A DNA stretch of 32,298 bases from Hymenobacter lapidarius. Its GTDB lineage: Bacteria; Bacteroidota; Bacteroidia; Cytophagales; Hymenobacteraceae. Of this stretch, positions 7,071 to 14,372 are shown one piece after another. The position numbers and the translations under genes are program-made. Where the stretch lies: positions 1-32,298 of the forward strand of contig NZ_MDZB01000108.1 in NCBI RefSeq assembly GCF_001816145.1, given 5' to 3'. Positions within the stretch are counted from its first letter, which is position 1. Every line of letters begins with the position of its first letter. Under the pieces are notes generated by a model. The model did no database searches. It had not been told where the DNA came from and worked only from the letters and a program-made list of their open reading frames with translations.

Positions 7071-8027
7071 ATGAAAGACTTCCCCTACACCGAATCCAAA
7101 GACACCCGCAGCGGCTTCGGCGCCGGCTTGCACGAGCTGGGCAAAACCAACCCCAACGTGGTGGCCCTCTGCGCCGACCTCACCGGCTCGCTCAAGATGG
7201 ACGCTTTTAAGAAAGATTTCCCCGAACGGTTTTTCCAGGTCGGCATTGCCGAAGCCAACATGATGGGCGTGGCCGCCGGCATGACCATTGGCGGCAAAAT
7301 CCCGTTCACGGGCACGTTTGCCAACTTCAGCACTGGCCGCGTGTACGACCAGATTCGCCAGAGCATTGCCTACTCCGATAAGAACGTGAAAATCTGCGCC
7401 TCGCACGCCGGCCTCACGCTGGGCGAAGACGGCGCCACCCACCAGATTCTGGAAGACCTGGGCATGATGAAAATGCTACCCGGCATGACCGTCATCAACC
7501 CCTGCGACTACAACCAGACCAAAGCCGCCACCATCGCCATTGCCGACCACGAAGGCCCCGTGTACCTGCGCTTCGGCCGCCCCGTGGTGCCCAACTTCAC
7601 GCCCGCCGACCAGCAGTTTGTCATCGGCGAAGCCGTGCTGCTCAACGAAGGCACCGACGTGAGCATTTTCGCCACCGGCCACCTCGTGTGGAAAGCCGTG
7701 CTGGCCGGCAAGCTCCTGGCTGAGAAGGGCATCAACGCCGAAATTATCAACATCCACACCATCAAGCCGCTCGACGCGCAGGCCATCCTCGCCTCGGCCC
7801 GCAAAACTGGCTGCGTGGTAACCGCCGAAGAGCACCAGATGAACGGCGGCCTCGGCGACAGCATCGCCCAATTGCTGGCCCGCGAAGAGCCCCTGCCCCT
7901 GGAAATGGTAGCCGTGAACGACAGCTTCGGCGAAAGCGCCACTCCCGACCAGCTGATGGAGAAGTACAAGCTCAACGAAGCCGCCATCGTGGCCGCGGTG
8001 GAAGCGGTGATGAAGCGGAAGAAGTAA
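7071..8027 (+). CDS. Transketolase, C-terminal (pyrimidine/C-domain) subunit
   Basis: A 318-residue protein covering the pyrimidine-binding and C-terminal domains of transketolase, the partner of the 4110-4973 product. Landmarks are the Glu-containing FFQVGIAEANMMGVAAGM that activates ThDP, PFTGTFANFSTGRVYDQIRQS, the ASHAGLTLGEDGATHQ loop, YLRFGRP, and the C-terminal TAEEHQMNGGLGDSIAQLL. Its length and start (MKDFPYTESKDTRSGFG) fit split transketolases. It begins 32 bases after the DUF559-unit repeat, so it may now depend on read-through from upstream or on a promoter within the repeat. A good terminator follows the stop. Confidence 0.92.
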   Translation: MKDFPYTESKDTRSGFGAGLHELGKTNPNVVALCADLTGSLKMDAFKKDFPERFFQVGIAEANMMGVAAGMTIGGKIPFTGTFANFSTGRVYDQIRQSIAYSDKNVKICASHAGLTLGEDGATHQILEDLGMMKMLPGMTVINPCDYNQTKAATIAIADHEGPVYLRFGRPVVPNFTPADQQFVIGEAVLLNEGTDVSIFATGHLVWKAVLAGKLLAEKGINAEIINIHTIKPLDAQAILASARKTGCVVTAEEHQMNGGLGDSIAQLLAREEPLPLEMVAVNDSFGESATPDQLMEKYKLNEAAIVAAVEAVMKRKK

Positions 8028-8041
8028 ATCCCCGCAATAGC

Positions 8042-8080
8042 AAAAAGCCCCCGCAACTGCAGCAGCTGCGGGGGCTTTTT
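8042..8080 (+). terminator. Rho-independent terminator after transketolase C-subunit
   Basis: AAAAAGCCCCCGCA and TGCGGGGGCTTTTT form a 14-pair stem around an 11-base loop, ending in five T. It lies 14 bases after the stop codon and just before the attC-like element at 8097. Confidence 0.9.
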
Positions 8081-8096
8081 GATGCTTAGGCTTCAG

Positions 8097-8225
8097 GCAA
8101 CGGTTCTCGGCTTGGCGATGTGGCGGATTTCGAAGCACAAAACTTCAATTTTGCACTAATCCTCAATTGAAAAACCGAACTTGAATTTAGTATTAAACAC
8201 GCCATATTGGCAAACCGATGTTACC
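8097..8225. repeat. attC-like imperfect palindrome at the 3' end of nhaA (copy 1)
   Basis: The left end reads GCAACGGTTCTCGGCTTGG then CGATGTGGCGG; the right end reads CGCCATATTGGCAAACCG then ATGTTACC. The ends are imperfect inverted repeats with unpaired bases, about 75 bases apart. The same ends occur at 31366-31562. In both places the element directly follows the 3' end of an AT-rich gene on the minus strand. Arm length, asymmetry and outer AAC...GTT resemble integron attC sites, but no canonical GTTRRRY core is present, so the identity is inferred. Confidence 0.7.
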
Positions 8226-8237
8226 TGCTCCCCTTTT

Positions 8238-9389
8238 TCAGTTTTCATCATCTACCATTGGTTTTAGAGTCAATTTCAGTGTTAAAAATCCTAAAAGTCC
8301 TGCCGTTAAACTAGCTATTAGAATTACCAACTTTGAGTTATTTATTATCGTTTCGTTGTCAAATGCAAGTAATGTAATAAATATAGACATCGTGAATCCA
8401 ATACCGCCCAAAAGTCCAATGCCAACAATAGATTTCCAATTTAGGTTTTTCGGAAGTTTGCAAATTCCGAATGTTACACCCAGAAATGTCAAAAGAAATA
8501 TACCCAATGGTTTGCCTACAATTAGGCCAAGTGAAATACCTAAACTATAATTTTCGGAAAGTGTTTGTGAAATTTGCCCACCAAAAACGATGGCTGTATT
8601 GGCTAAGGCAAATATCGGCAAAATGAAAAACGCAACTGGTTTATGTAAAAAGTGTTGTAAAGCATAGGATATTGATTTTTCATCGTCGTTCCCAAATGGA
8701 ATAGCAAATGCTAGTAAAACCCCTGTTATCGTTGCGTGAACCCCTGAATTTAACATAAAATACCACATTGCAATTCCACCAATTAGATAGGGTATAAGGA
8801 TTTTAACCTTCATTCTGTTGAGTATTAACAGAAATCCGAAAATTCCTAATGCTATAAATAGATTTGTAAAAATTAAGGTTTTTGTATAAAATACAGCGAT
8901 GATTATTATTGCAAATAAGTCGTCTATAATAGCTAATGCAGTCAAAAAAACTTTTAGCGAAAGAGGAACTTTGTTTCCCAAAAGTGATAAAATACCCAAT
9001 GCAAATGCAATGTCTGTAGCCATTGGAATTCCAATTCCGGATTGGGTTGGTGTCCCATAGTTGAATATGAAATAAATTCCGGCGGGGAATAACAATCCAC
9101 CTAATGCCCCAAAAATCGGAAAAAGTGCGTCTTTGAAGTTAGAAAGTTCTCCCTTGTAAATCTCTCGTTCTAATTCTAAGCCAATAAGTAAAAAGAATAT
9201 TGCCATTAGACCGTCATTTATCCAATGCTCAATAGATAATCCCGTAAATTTATATTGGAAAAATCCTTGATAGTCAGCCCCAAAATTTGAGTTGGCAAGT
9301 GCGAGGGATAAAACAGTACAAGCAATTAAGACAAGACCACCTGCTTTCTCGCTTTCAAAAAATTCATTAAAGAGTTTGGTTGCTTTCAT
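8238..9389 (-). CDS. nhaA: Na+/H+ antiporter NhaA
   Basis: A 383-residue integral membrane protein with about eleven or twelve hydrophobic segments. The hallmark Asp pair appears in ALAIIDDLFAIIII, with MATDIAFALGIL, GLELEREIYKGEL and the C-terminal GIGLLGGIGFTMSIF, all NhaA signatures. NhaA exchanges two external H+ for one internal Na+ (or Li+), giving Na+ resistance and pH control at the inner membrane. Start ATG at 9389 (MKATKLFNEFFESEKAGG) and length are normal and no disruption is seen. Base composition and codon use are strikingly AT-rich against the GC-rich neighbours, a sign of recent transfer from an AT-rich Bacteroidetes donor. The attC-like palindrome lies 12 bases beyond the stop; a recombinase remnant lies upstream. 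Confidence 0.95.
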   Translation of the reverse strand: MKATKLFNEFFESEKAGGLVLIACTVLSLALANSNFGADYQGFFQYKFTGLSIEHWINDGLMAIFFLLIGLELEREIYKGELSNFKDALFPIFGALGGLLFPAGIYFIFNYGTPTQSGIGIPMATDIAFALGILSLLGNKVPLSLKVFLTALAIIDDLFAIIIIAVFYTKTLIFTNLFIALGIFGFLLILNRMKVKILIPYLIGGIAMWYFMLNSGVHATITGVLLAFAIPFGNDDEKSISYALQHFLHKPVAFFILPIFALANTAIVFGGQISQTLSENYSLGISLGLIVGKPLGIFLLTFLGVTFGICKLPKNLNWKSIVGIGLLGGIGFTMSIFITLLAFDNETIINNSKLVILIASLTAGLLGFLTLKLTLKPMVDDEN

Positions 9390-9503
9390 TTGTTATATTC
9401 TTTTTACTTTATTCGTCCCGTCGCTACGGGTTGCTGTTAATATTAGGACTGCTGCAACTCGCAGCCTCAGCAAGTGGCAGCAATTTGACCTCAGTACGCA
9501 ACT

Positions 9504-9546
9504 GAGTTGCGGAATACTTGCCAAAATGGCGTGCTTGCCGCAACTC
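9504..9546. repeat. Nested inverted repeat between nhaA and the recombinase remnant
   Basis: GAGTTGCGG (9504-9512) and CCGCAACTC (9538-9546) are perfect 9-base inverted repeats. Between them is TTGCCAAAATGGCG, itself palindromic (GCCA-AAA-TGGC). The interior resembles the CCATATTGGC part of the attC-like ends. Possible recombination site or transcription hairpin. The rest of the gap 9390-9551 holds repeated GCAACTCGC-like words and no gene I can see. Confidence 0.5.
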
Positions 9547-9551
9547 GCCGG

Positions 9552-9671
9552 TTAGGGCCCCAGGCTGTCGAGTGGGGAGGCAGGGCGGGCGCGTTGGGCC
9601 ACATGGGTATATATTTCGGTGGTTTTGCTGCTGCTGCGACCCAGAAAGTTCTGAATGATGCGGGTGTCAGT
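9552..9671 (-). pseudogene. Tyrosine recombinase/integrase, C-terminal remnant
   Basis: On the minus strand about 39 residues read TDTRIIQNFLGRSSSKTTEI, then YTHVAQRARPASPLDSLGP and a stop. This is the extreme C-terminus of phage-integrase/Xer-type tyrosine recombinases, with the nucleophile Tyr in EIYTHV and the usual SPLD tail. The normally conserved LGH is LGR here. The upstream catalytic Arg and His region (HxLR) is missing; the sequence before TDTR does not resemble the family. It is therefore a degraded fragment. SPLD-type tails occur both in integron integrases and in Bacteroidetes phage-type integrases, so the subclass is open. Confidence 0.7.
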
Positions 9672-9718
9672 TGCCGGCCTGCACCGCCCGAATGTAGCGC
9701 ACGCTTGGCCGTAATTCC

Positions 9719-10060
9719 TTACTGCGGCAGCGCCTTGTAAAAAATGTAGGCGTTCAGCACCATGAAGGCAAACGCCGGGAGGCAAACCAACACACTGTCC
9801 CCGATTTTCAAGCGGACGGCTACGCCCAGGAGCATCAGCAAAGCCAGTCCGCCCGCTGAAATCAGCAGTATGGGGTTCACGGCCAACCCCACCAGCAGGC
9901 CCAGCGCGCCTAGTATTTCAAAAATCACGACCAGCATTCCCTGCTTTTCCAGGCCGAAACGCTTGAATTCGCTTTTCATGTTTGGTGATTTGAAATACGC
10001 TATTCCGTAGCCTAAAAAAGACAGGCTGGAGAATAAAACAAGAGCAAGAAATAAACTCAT
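9719..10060 (-). CDS. DoxX-like small membrane protein (second of pair)
   Basis: A 113-residue protein with four hydrophobic segments: MSLFLALVLFSSLSFLGYGI at the start, then MLVVIFEILGALGLLVGLAV, ILLISAGGLALLMLLGVAV and VLVCLPAFAFMVLNAYIF. The loop FKRFGLEKQG before the second segment matches the DoxX/DoxD-like pattern. Its ATG overlaps the stop of the upstream gene by one base (TAATG), so the two are almost surely translated together. DoxX-family proteins are poorly defined; some act in thiosulfate-quinone or oxidative stress complexes. No substrate can be given. Confidence 0.7.
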   Translation of the reverse strand: MSLFLALVLFSSLSFLGYGIAYFKSPNMKSEFKRFGLEKQGMLVVIFEILGALGLLVGLAVNPILLISAGGLALLMLLGVAVRLKIGDSVLVCLPAFAFMVLNAYIFYKALPQ

Positions 10061-10407
10061 TAGGCAATTAAATTGAGCGATACGGCCGCGATAAAAACGC
10101 ACAGTACCAGAAGAAACAACGAGGGCAGGCGTTTGCTCCAGGGGTTGTTTGCCCTGAAATGAAAGTATTGCGCGGCCACCATCAGCAGGCCCATGAGCAG
10201 CGCGGGCACCAGCACCAGGGCCGGGTACCAGATGCCGGCCACCAATAGCGTGGCCAGTATTATTTTGGCGTTTCCCACCATGGTGCGGGTCAGGTCGCTC
10301 AACCCGTACTGATGAAATTCCTTGACGATGTTGTCGAACCGGAATACCCATACAAAGCCGACGGCTAGGGCGACGAGTAGCTGGGCAATGGAGGCGTAGG
10401 TATGCAT
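10060..10407 (-). CDS. DoxX-like small membrane protein (first of pair)
   Basis: A 115-residue protein with four predicted membrane segments, starting MHTYASIAQLLVALAVGFVW. The loop VKEFHQYGLSDLTRTMVGN parallels the SEFKRFGLEKQGM loop of the next gene, so the pair looks like an ancient tandem duplication or a heteromeric partner pair. It contains HFRANNPWSKRLPS before the last segment. It is divergent from the sigma factor; the ~215-base gap 10408-10622 must hold promoters for both, though I see no convincing -7/-33 pair. Confidence 0.7.
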   Translation of the reverse strand: MHTYASIAQLLVALAVGFVWVFRFDNIVKEFHQYGLSDLTRTMVGNAKIILATLLVAGIWYPALVLVPALLMGLLMVAAQYFHFRANNPWSKRLPSLFLLVLCVFIAAVSLNLIA

Positions 10408-10622
10408 GCGGCGGCGGTGTTAAGTTTCCCGCCAGTCGGCGGTAGGGTCGTTTTCTGCGGGAGGCGGGCTGGTTTTTGGCCGGCCCGGTTGCGTTCACTA
10501 CAATGTGGGCAATATTACTGTTTTTCAGCAAGTAGTAGCTTTTTTAGTAAAACCAGTTAAACGCGGGGCTTGGTTTGCCCTCCAACCATTGCTTTCGCCA
10601 CCCAGGCGTACCTTTTCGCCGT

Positions 10623-11171
10623 TTGGAAGACCACGAAATACTTCTCAAGTTTCAGGACCCCGCTTCGCGCAACCTGGCGTTCAACCAGCTCGTGCGCAAG
10701 TACCAGAGCAAGGTGTACTGGCACGTGCGCAAGATGGTGGTGGACCACGACGACGCCGACGACCTCACCCAGGATGTCTTTATCAAAGTTTGGAAGCACC
10801 TTTCAACCTTCCGGCAGGACGCCCAGCTCTTCACCTGGATTTACCGCATTGCCACCAACGAGTGCCTGAATTTCCTAAGTAGCAAGCGCCGCAAGTTCCT
10901 GCTGCCCCTCACCGACGTGAGCGCCGAGCTGATGGCCAAAATGGAAGCCGACCCGGCCCTGGGCGGCGATGCCATTGAGTTGAAGCTGCAGCAAGCCATT
11001 CTGCGCCTGCCCGACAAGCAGCGCCTCGTGTTCAACCTGCGCTACTACGACGAGATGCCCTACGAGCAAATGGCCGAAGTAACGGGCACCAGCGTGGGCG
11101 CGTTGAAGGCCAGCTACCACCACGCCGTGAAAAAAGTGGAAGAATACGTCACCCGCCACGCCGCCGACTGA
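10623..11171 (+). CDS. ECF-type RNA polymerase sigma factor
   Basis: About 182 residues. Region 2 is clear (AFNQLVRKYQSKVYWHVRK, then DDADDLTQDVFIKVWKHL and TWIYRIATNECLNFL), and region 4 follows (LPDKQRLVFNLRYYDEMPYE, QMAEVTGTSVGALKASYHHA). It has no regions 1.1 or 3, so it is an ECF/group IV factor. There is no in-frame ATG near the family start; TTG at 10623 (MEDHEILLKFQDP) fits the usual N-terminus, and TTG at 10575 would add 16 unrelated residues. It precedes a membrane protein and a Spy-like protein, which suggests control of an envelope-stress response. Confidence 0.9.
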   Translation: MEDHEILLKFQDPASRNLAFNQLVRKYQSKVYWHVRKMVVDHDDADDLTQDVFIKVWKHLSTFRQDAQLFTWIYRIATNECLNFLSSKRRKFLLPLTDVSAELMAKMEADPALGGDAIELKLQQAILRLPDKQRLVFNLRYYDEMPYEQMAEVTGTSVGALKASYHHAVKKVEEYVTRHAAD

Positions 11172-11234
11172 GCCCGCAGCACAATTTATTATCCGCGTAG
11201 TTAAACGCCGCCTCCGCTTCTCCATCCAACTGCC

Positions 11235-11693
11235 ATGAAACCTCCCTTTAAGCTCGACGCGCACCCCCGGCGGCCCCACCCGCTGCTGAGCGAGCCGCCA
11301 GCTGACTACTTCGACCAGCTCCCCATGCGGGTGATGGCCCGGCTGCCCCGGCCCGATGCCGCGCCGGGCGGGCGCTGGCTGGCCTGGCTCTCGCCGGCCC
11401 TGCGCACGGGCCTGGCCTCGGTGGCTGTGCTGGGCGGGTTTGCGGCTTCGTTTTATTTGAGCGGGCCCCAGGCGGCCGGCCCGGCGGTGGCTGCCAATGC
11501 CTCCCTCGATGCCGTGCCACGCACCGAGTTGGTGGGGTACCTGCTCACGAGCGGCGCCCGCGTCGAAAACACCGATTTGGCCGTGCTGGCCGCCGCCCAT
11601 CCCGGCCTCGCCAAGGGCTTTCTGCAGGCCACCGAAGCCGAGCTGACGGACGCCCTCGACGCCCAGCCTTCCGAAGAACTTCTTTACTTATAA
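11235..11693 (+). CDS. Small single-pass membrane protein, putative sigma regulator
   Basis: A 152-residue protein with one likely transmembrane stretch at about residues 53-75 (ALRTGLASVAVLGGFAAS), a Pro-rich N-terminal cytosolic part (LLSEPPADYFDQLPMRVMAR) and a C-terminal part of about 75 residues. I do not recognise a named domain: there is no zinc-binding HxxxCxxC of classical anti-sigma factors. Position (64 bases after an ECF sigma gene, 15 bases before a Spy-like gene) and one-pass topology suggest an anti-sigma or sensor role. This is inference from context. The sequence is compositionally host-like. Confidence 0.65.
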   Translation: MKPPFKLDAHPRRPHPLLSEPPADYFDQLPMRVMARLPRPDAAPGGRWLAWLSPALRTGLASVAVLGGFAASFYLSGPQAAGPAVAANASLDAVPRTELVGYLLTSGARVENTDLAVLAAAHPGLAKGFLQATEAELTDALDAQPSEELLYL

Positions 11694-11707
11694 TCTGCCT
11701 CTTTATC

Positions 11708-12199
11708 ATGTTCGTTATTATCTCCCTCTTCCGATTGTTCAGCCTGGCCGCCCTGCTGCTGGTGCTGGCCCCCGCCGCCCAGGCCCAGCAGGGTGGTGGC
11801 CGCCGCGGCCAGCACCTGGGCCAGCTCGAAAACGCGAAAATTGCCTTCATCACCACCCGCGTGGCCCTTACCCAGGACCAGGCCCAGAAGTTCTGGCCGC
11901 TCTACAACGAGTTTGCCGACAAGCGCCGCGACCTCAACCGCAACGGCCGCCTGCTGCGCCGCGACGTGACCGATGCCATGAGCGACCAGCAGATTCGCGA
12001 GAATTACGCCCAGTCGTTCACCAAGCGGCAGCAGGAGCTGAACCTGGAGAAAGAGTATTTTGAGAAATTCCAGAAGGTGATTTCCCTGCGGCAGGTGGCG
12101 CAGCTGTTCATTGCCGAGCGCGACTTCACCAAAGAAGTCATCAGGCGCGTGGCCGGGCCGGGCGGCGGGCGTGGCCCAGCCGGAACCAGCAACGACTAG
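11708..12199 (+). CDS. Spy/CpxP-like (LTXXQ) periplasmic protein
   Basis: A 163-residue protein with a signal peptide (FSLAALLLVLAPAAQAQQ). The mature part is helical and charged, with FITTRVALTQDQAQKFWPLY then NEFADKRRDLN; LTxxQ is the motif of the Spy/CpxP family. A long amphipathic helix (QQELNLEKEYFEKFQKVIS) follows, with a Gly-rich tail. Family members are periplasmic chaperones or stress sensors. It is the last gene of the sigma / membrane protein / Spy group and is followed by a terminator. Whether it senses or protects cannot be told from sequence. Confidence 0.8.
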   Translation: MFVIISLFRLFSLAALLLVLAPAAQAQQGGGRRGQHLGQLENAKIAFITTRVALTQDQAQKFWPLYNEFADKRRDLNRNGRLLRRDVTDAMSDQQIRENYAQSFTKRQQELNLEKEYFEKFQKVISLRQVAQLFIAERDFTKEVIRRVAGPGGGRGPAGTSND

Positions 12200-12229
12200 C
12201 CGGCGCCTGCCCAGCCCGCTGGTACTTCG

Positions 12230-12253
12230 AGGCCGCTGCCCCCGCAGCGGCCT
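12230..12253 (+). terminator. Terminator after the Spy-like gene
   Basis: AGGCCGCTGC and GCAGCGGCCT form a perfect 10-base stem around CCCC, followed by CTTTGTATTTTT. Confidence 0.85.
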
Positions 12254-12285
12254 CTTTGTATTTTTGGGGTATAATCGAAACTGTT

Positions 12286-12314
12286 TGTCATCTTTCGCTG
12301 CGCTCAGGATGACA
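12286..12314. repeat. Short REP-like palindrome
   Basis: TGTCATC at 12286-12292 and GATGACA at 12308-12314 flank a CGCTGCGCTCAG interior. It is related in sequence style to the GTCATGCTGAGC palindromes at 3300, 13563 and 17156. Confidence 0.65.
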
Positions 12315-12348
12315 GATGGCAGCTCAGCGAAATTAACCCCATGATTAA

Positions 12349-13551
12349 GTGCATCTAACTTCCCGCCAGTTATTCCTGCGCCACCAGGCCCAAACCTCCG
12401 ATTTTCCGCTGCTGCTGGAAATTGAGCGGGCCGAAGGCGTGTACATGTACGCCCCCGATGGCCGCCGCTACCTCGACCTGATTTCAGGCATTGGCGTGAG
12501 CAACGTGGGCCACCGCCACCCGCGCGTGCTGGCCGGCATTCACGCGCAGCTCGACAAATACCTGCACCTGATGGTGTACGGCGAGCTGGTGCAGGCCGTG
12601 CCCGCCCAGCTGGCCGAGGCCCTGCACCGCACCCTGCCCACCCACCTGGACTCGGTGTTTTTCACCAACTCTGGCACCGAGGCCATTGAGGGCGCCCTCA
12701 AGTTGGCCAAGCGCCACACCGGCCGCACCGAGCTCATTTCCTGCCTCAACGCCTACCACGGCTCTACGCACGGCGCCCTGTCCATCACCGGCTCCGAGGG
12801 CTTCAAAAACAGCTTCCGCCCCTTGCTGCCCGACGTGCGCCACATCAGGCACAACGACTTCGCCGACCTGTACCTCATCACCGAGCGCACGGCGGCCGTG
12901 GTCATCGAAACCGTGCAGGGCGAAGCCGGCGTGCGCGTGCCCTCGCCTTACTACCTGCCGGCCCTGCGCCGCCGCTGCCGGGAGGTGGGCGCCCTGCTCA
13001 TCCTCGACGAAATCCAGTGCGGCTACGGGCGCACCGGCACCATGTGGGCCTTCGAGCAGTTCGGCATCGAGCCCGACATTCTGGTGTGTGCCAAGGGCAT
13101 GGGCGGGGGCATGCCCATCGGGGCGTTCATTTCCAGCACGGAAATCATGAGTGGCTTCAAAACCAACCCCATTCTAGGGCACTGCACCACGTTTGGTGGG
13201 CATCCGGTGAGCTGCGCGGCCGCGCTGGCCACGCTGCAGGTCATGCAGGAAGAGGCGCTGGCCCAGGGCGTAGCCGCCAAGGCGGCGCGGTTCCAGGCAC
13301 AGCTGCGGCACCCGGCCATTCGGGCGGTACGGGGCTGCGGCTTGCTCATGGCCGTGGAGTTTGACTCTTTCGCAGTCCTCAAGCCCATCATCGACCGGGC
13401 GCTGGAGCACGAAGGCATCCTGACCGACTGGTTCCTGTTCTGCGACAACTCCCTGCGCCTGGCCCCGCCGCTCATCATCACCGATTCGGAAATTGACGAG
13501 GCCTGCGCGGCGTTGCTGCGGGCCATTGATGCAGTGGTGGTCACTAATTGA
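12349..13551 (+). CDS. Class III PLP-dependent aminotransferase (acetylornithine/GABA-type)
   Basis: A 400-residue fold-type I enzyme. Family landmarks are DLISGIGVSNVGHRHP, the phosphate loop TNSGTEAIEGALKLAKRHTG, the ring-stacking LNAYHGSTHGALS, ETVQGEAGV, the PLP-binding Asp in LILDEIQCGYGRTG, and the Schiff-base Lys K249 in VCAKGMGGGMPIGAF, followed by CTTFGGHPVSC. The start is GTG at 12349; a nearby ATG at 12341 is out of frame. The amino donor/acceptor cannot be fixed: acetylornithine, ornithine and 4-aminobutyrate transaminases share all these motifs, and no arginine genes sit nearby. It stands alone between REP-like palindromes. Confidence 0.88.
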   Translation: MHLTSRQLFLRHQAQTSDFPLLLEIERAEGVYMYAPDGRRYLDLISGIGVSNVGHRHPRVLAGIHAQLDKYLHLMVYGELVQAVPAQLAEALHRTLPTHLDSVFFTNSGTEAIEGALKLAKRHTGRTELISCLNAYHGSTHGALSITGSEGFKNSFRPLLPDVRHIRHNDFADLYLITERTAAVVIETVQGEAGVRVPSPYYLPALRRRCREVGALLILDEIQCGYGRTGTMWAFEQFGIEPDILVCAKGMGGGMPIGAFISSTEIMSGFKTNPILGHCTTFGGHPVSCAAALATLQVMQEEALAQGVAAKAARFQAQLRHPAIRAVRGCGLLMAVEFDSFAVLKPIIDRALEHEGILTDWFLFCDNSLRLAPPLIITDSEIDEACAALLRAIDAVVVTN

Positions 13552-13562
13552 AAAAACAGAAA

Positions 13563-13652
13563 CGTCATGCTGAGCTTGCCGAAGCATCTCTACTGCAATA
13601 CTAATTCTGTTTAGTGGTGCGGTAGAGATGCTTCGGCAAGCTCAGCATGACG
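13563..13652. repeat. 90-bp REP-like palindrome, copy 2 (flipped)
   Basis: The outer arms are identical to those at 3300-3389. The loop of this copy matches the reverse complement of the copy 1 loop (TGCAATACTAA here, TTAGTATTGCA there), so this is the same unit inserted in the opposite orientation. It lies between the convergent aminotransferase and TerB-like genes, 11 bases after the aminotransferase stop. Confidence 0.9.
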
Positions 13653-13679
13653 TTCAATTTTGGGGTGGCTTCCCCAGGC

Positions 13680-14138
13680 TTATACGGTCACGTTTGGGCG
13701 GGGCAACTCGTTGTAATTCAGAAAGGAAGTGCTTTCTTCTTTGATGCGCTCGCGGGGAATGCCGTCTTTCACGCCCTGCGAAATCTTGCGCACCAGCACG
13801 CCCACAATGGCCTTGCGGAAGCCCAGCTTCTCGGCCATCATGATGCAGAAATCCATTTCGGTTTCGTCCACCACACCGTCGGCGAGCATCATATCGACCA
13901 AGTCAAAAATCTGGTCAAATCGTTCGGAATCGTTGGTAGGCAGTTCGGTGTTGCCCCCTTTGTCCCCGGAAACGAGGGCTTGCACGTCGGCCGAGCTCAT
14001 GCCGTTTTTCTTGCCCACGGCAACGATAAAATTCATTTCTCGCGCATCGATGTGCCCGTCGGCCTTTGCCAGGGCCGCGAGGTTCAGCAAATGGCCCTTG
14101 ATTTTTTTGGCCTGCTCATTTTCGAAAAAACCGAACAT
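13680..14138 (-). CDS. TerB-like protein
   Basis: A 152-residue all-helical cytosolic protein. Two acidic, metal-coordinating-like motifs stand at equivalent positions, ALAKADGHIDAREMNFI and MMLADGVVDETEMDFC, the pattern of the TerB/DjlA N-terminal domain. TerB-family proteins are linked to tellurite resistance and membrane-associated stress complexes; in Bacteroidetes many are single genes of unknown role, and no other ter genes are visible here. The N-terminus MFGFFENEQAKKIKGHLLNL fits such stand-alone versions. It is divergent from pfkA. Confidence 0.78.
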   Translation of the reverse strand: MFGFFENEQAKKIKGHLLNLAALAKADGHIDAREMNFIVAVGKKNGMSSADVQALVSGDKGGNTELPTNDSERFDQIFDLVDMMLADGVVDETEMDFCIMMAEKLGFRKAIVGVLVRKISQGVKDGIPRERIKEESTSFLNYNELPRPNVTV

Positions 14139-14372
14139 AGAAAGTGGAAATTGAGTGGTGAGGAATGAGTTAGCAGCCGTGGGAGACGTTTCAACAGGTA
14201 AGGTAGGCGAAAAAGCAACTACTTGCTACACCTGAAATACGCGAAGGACAATAAAAAGATAACCACGGCATTGCGGGTATTATGGTGGAGCGGTAGGGCG
14301 TTTGCATTCCTTTCGCCAACTTTGCGAGGTTTGGGCGCCATTTGCGTGCCTGCGTGTTTTAAGAAAGATAAG

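Noticed and set aside
8218..8550. Plus-strand frame of 110 codons opposite nhaA
   Set aside because: nhaA has full family signatures on the minus strand; the antisense frame has none.
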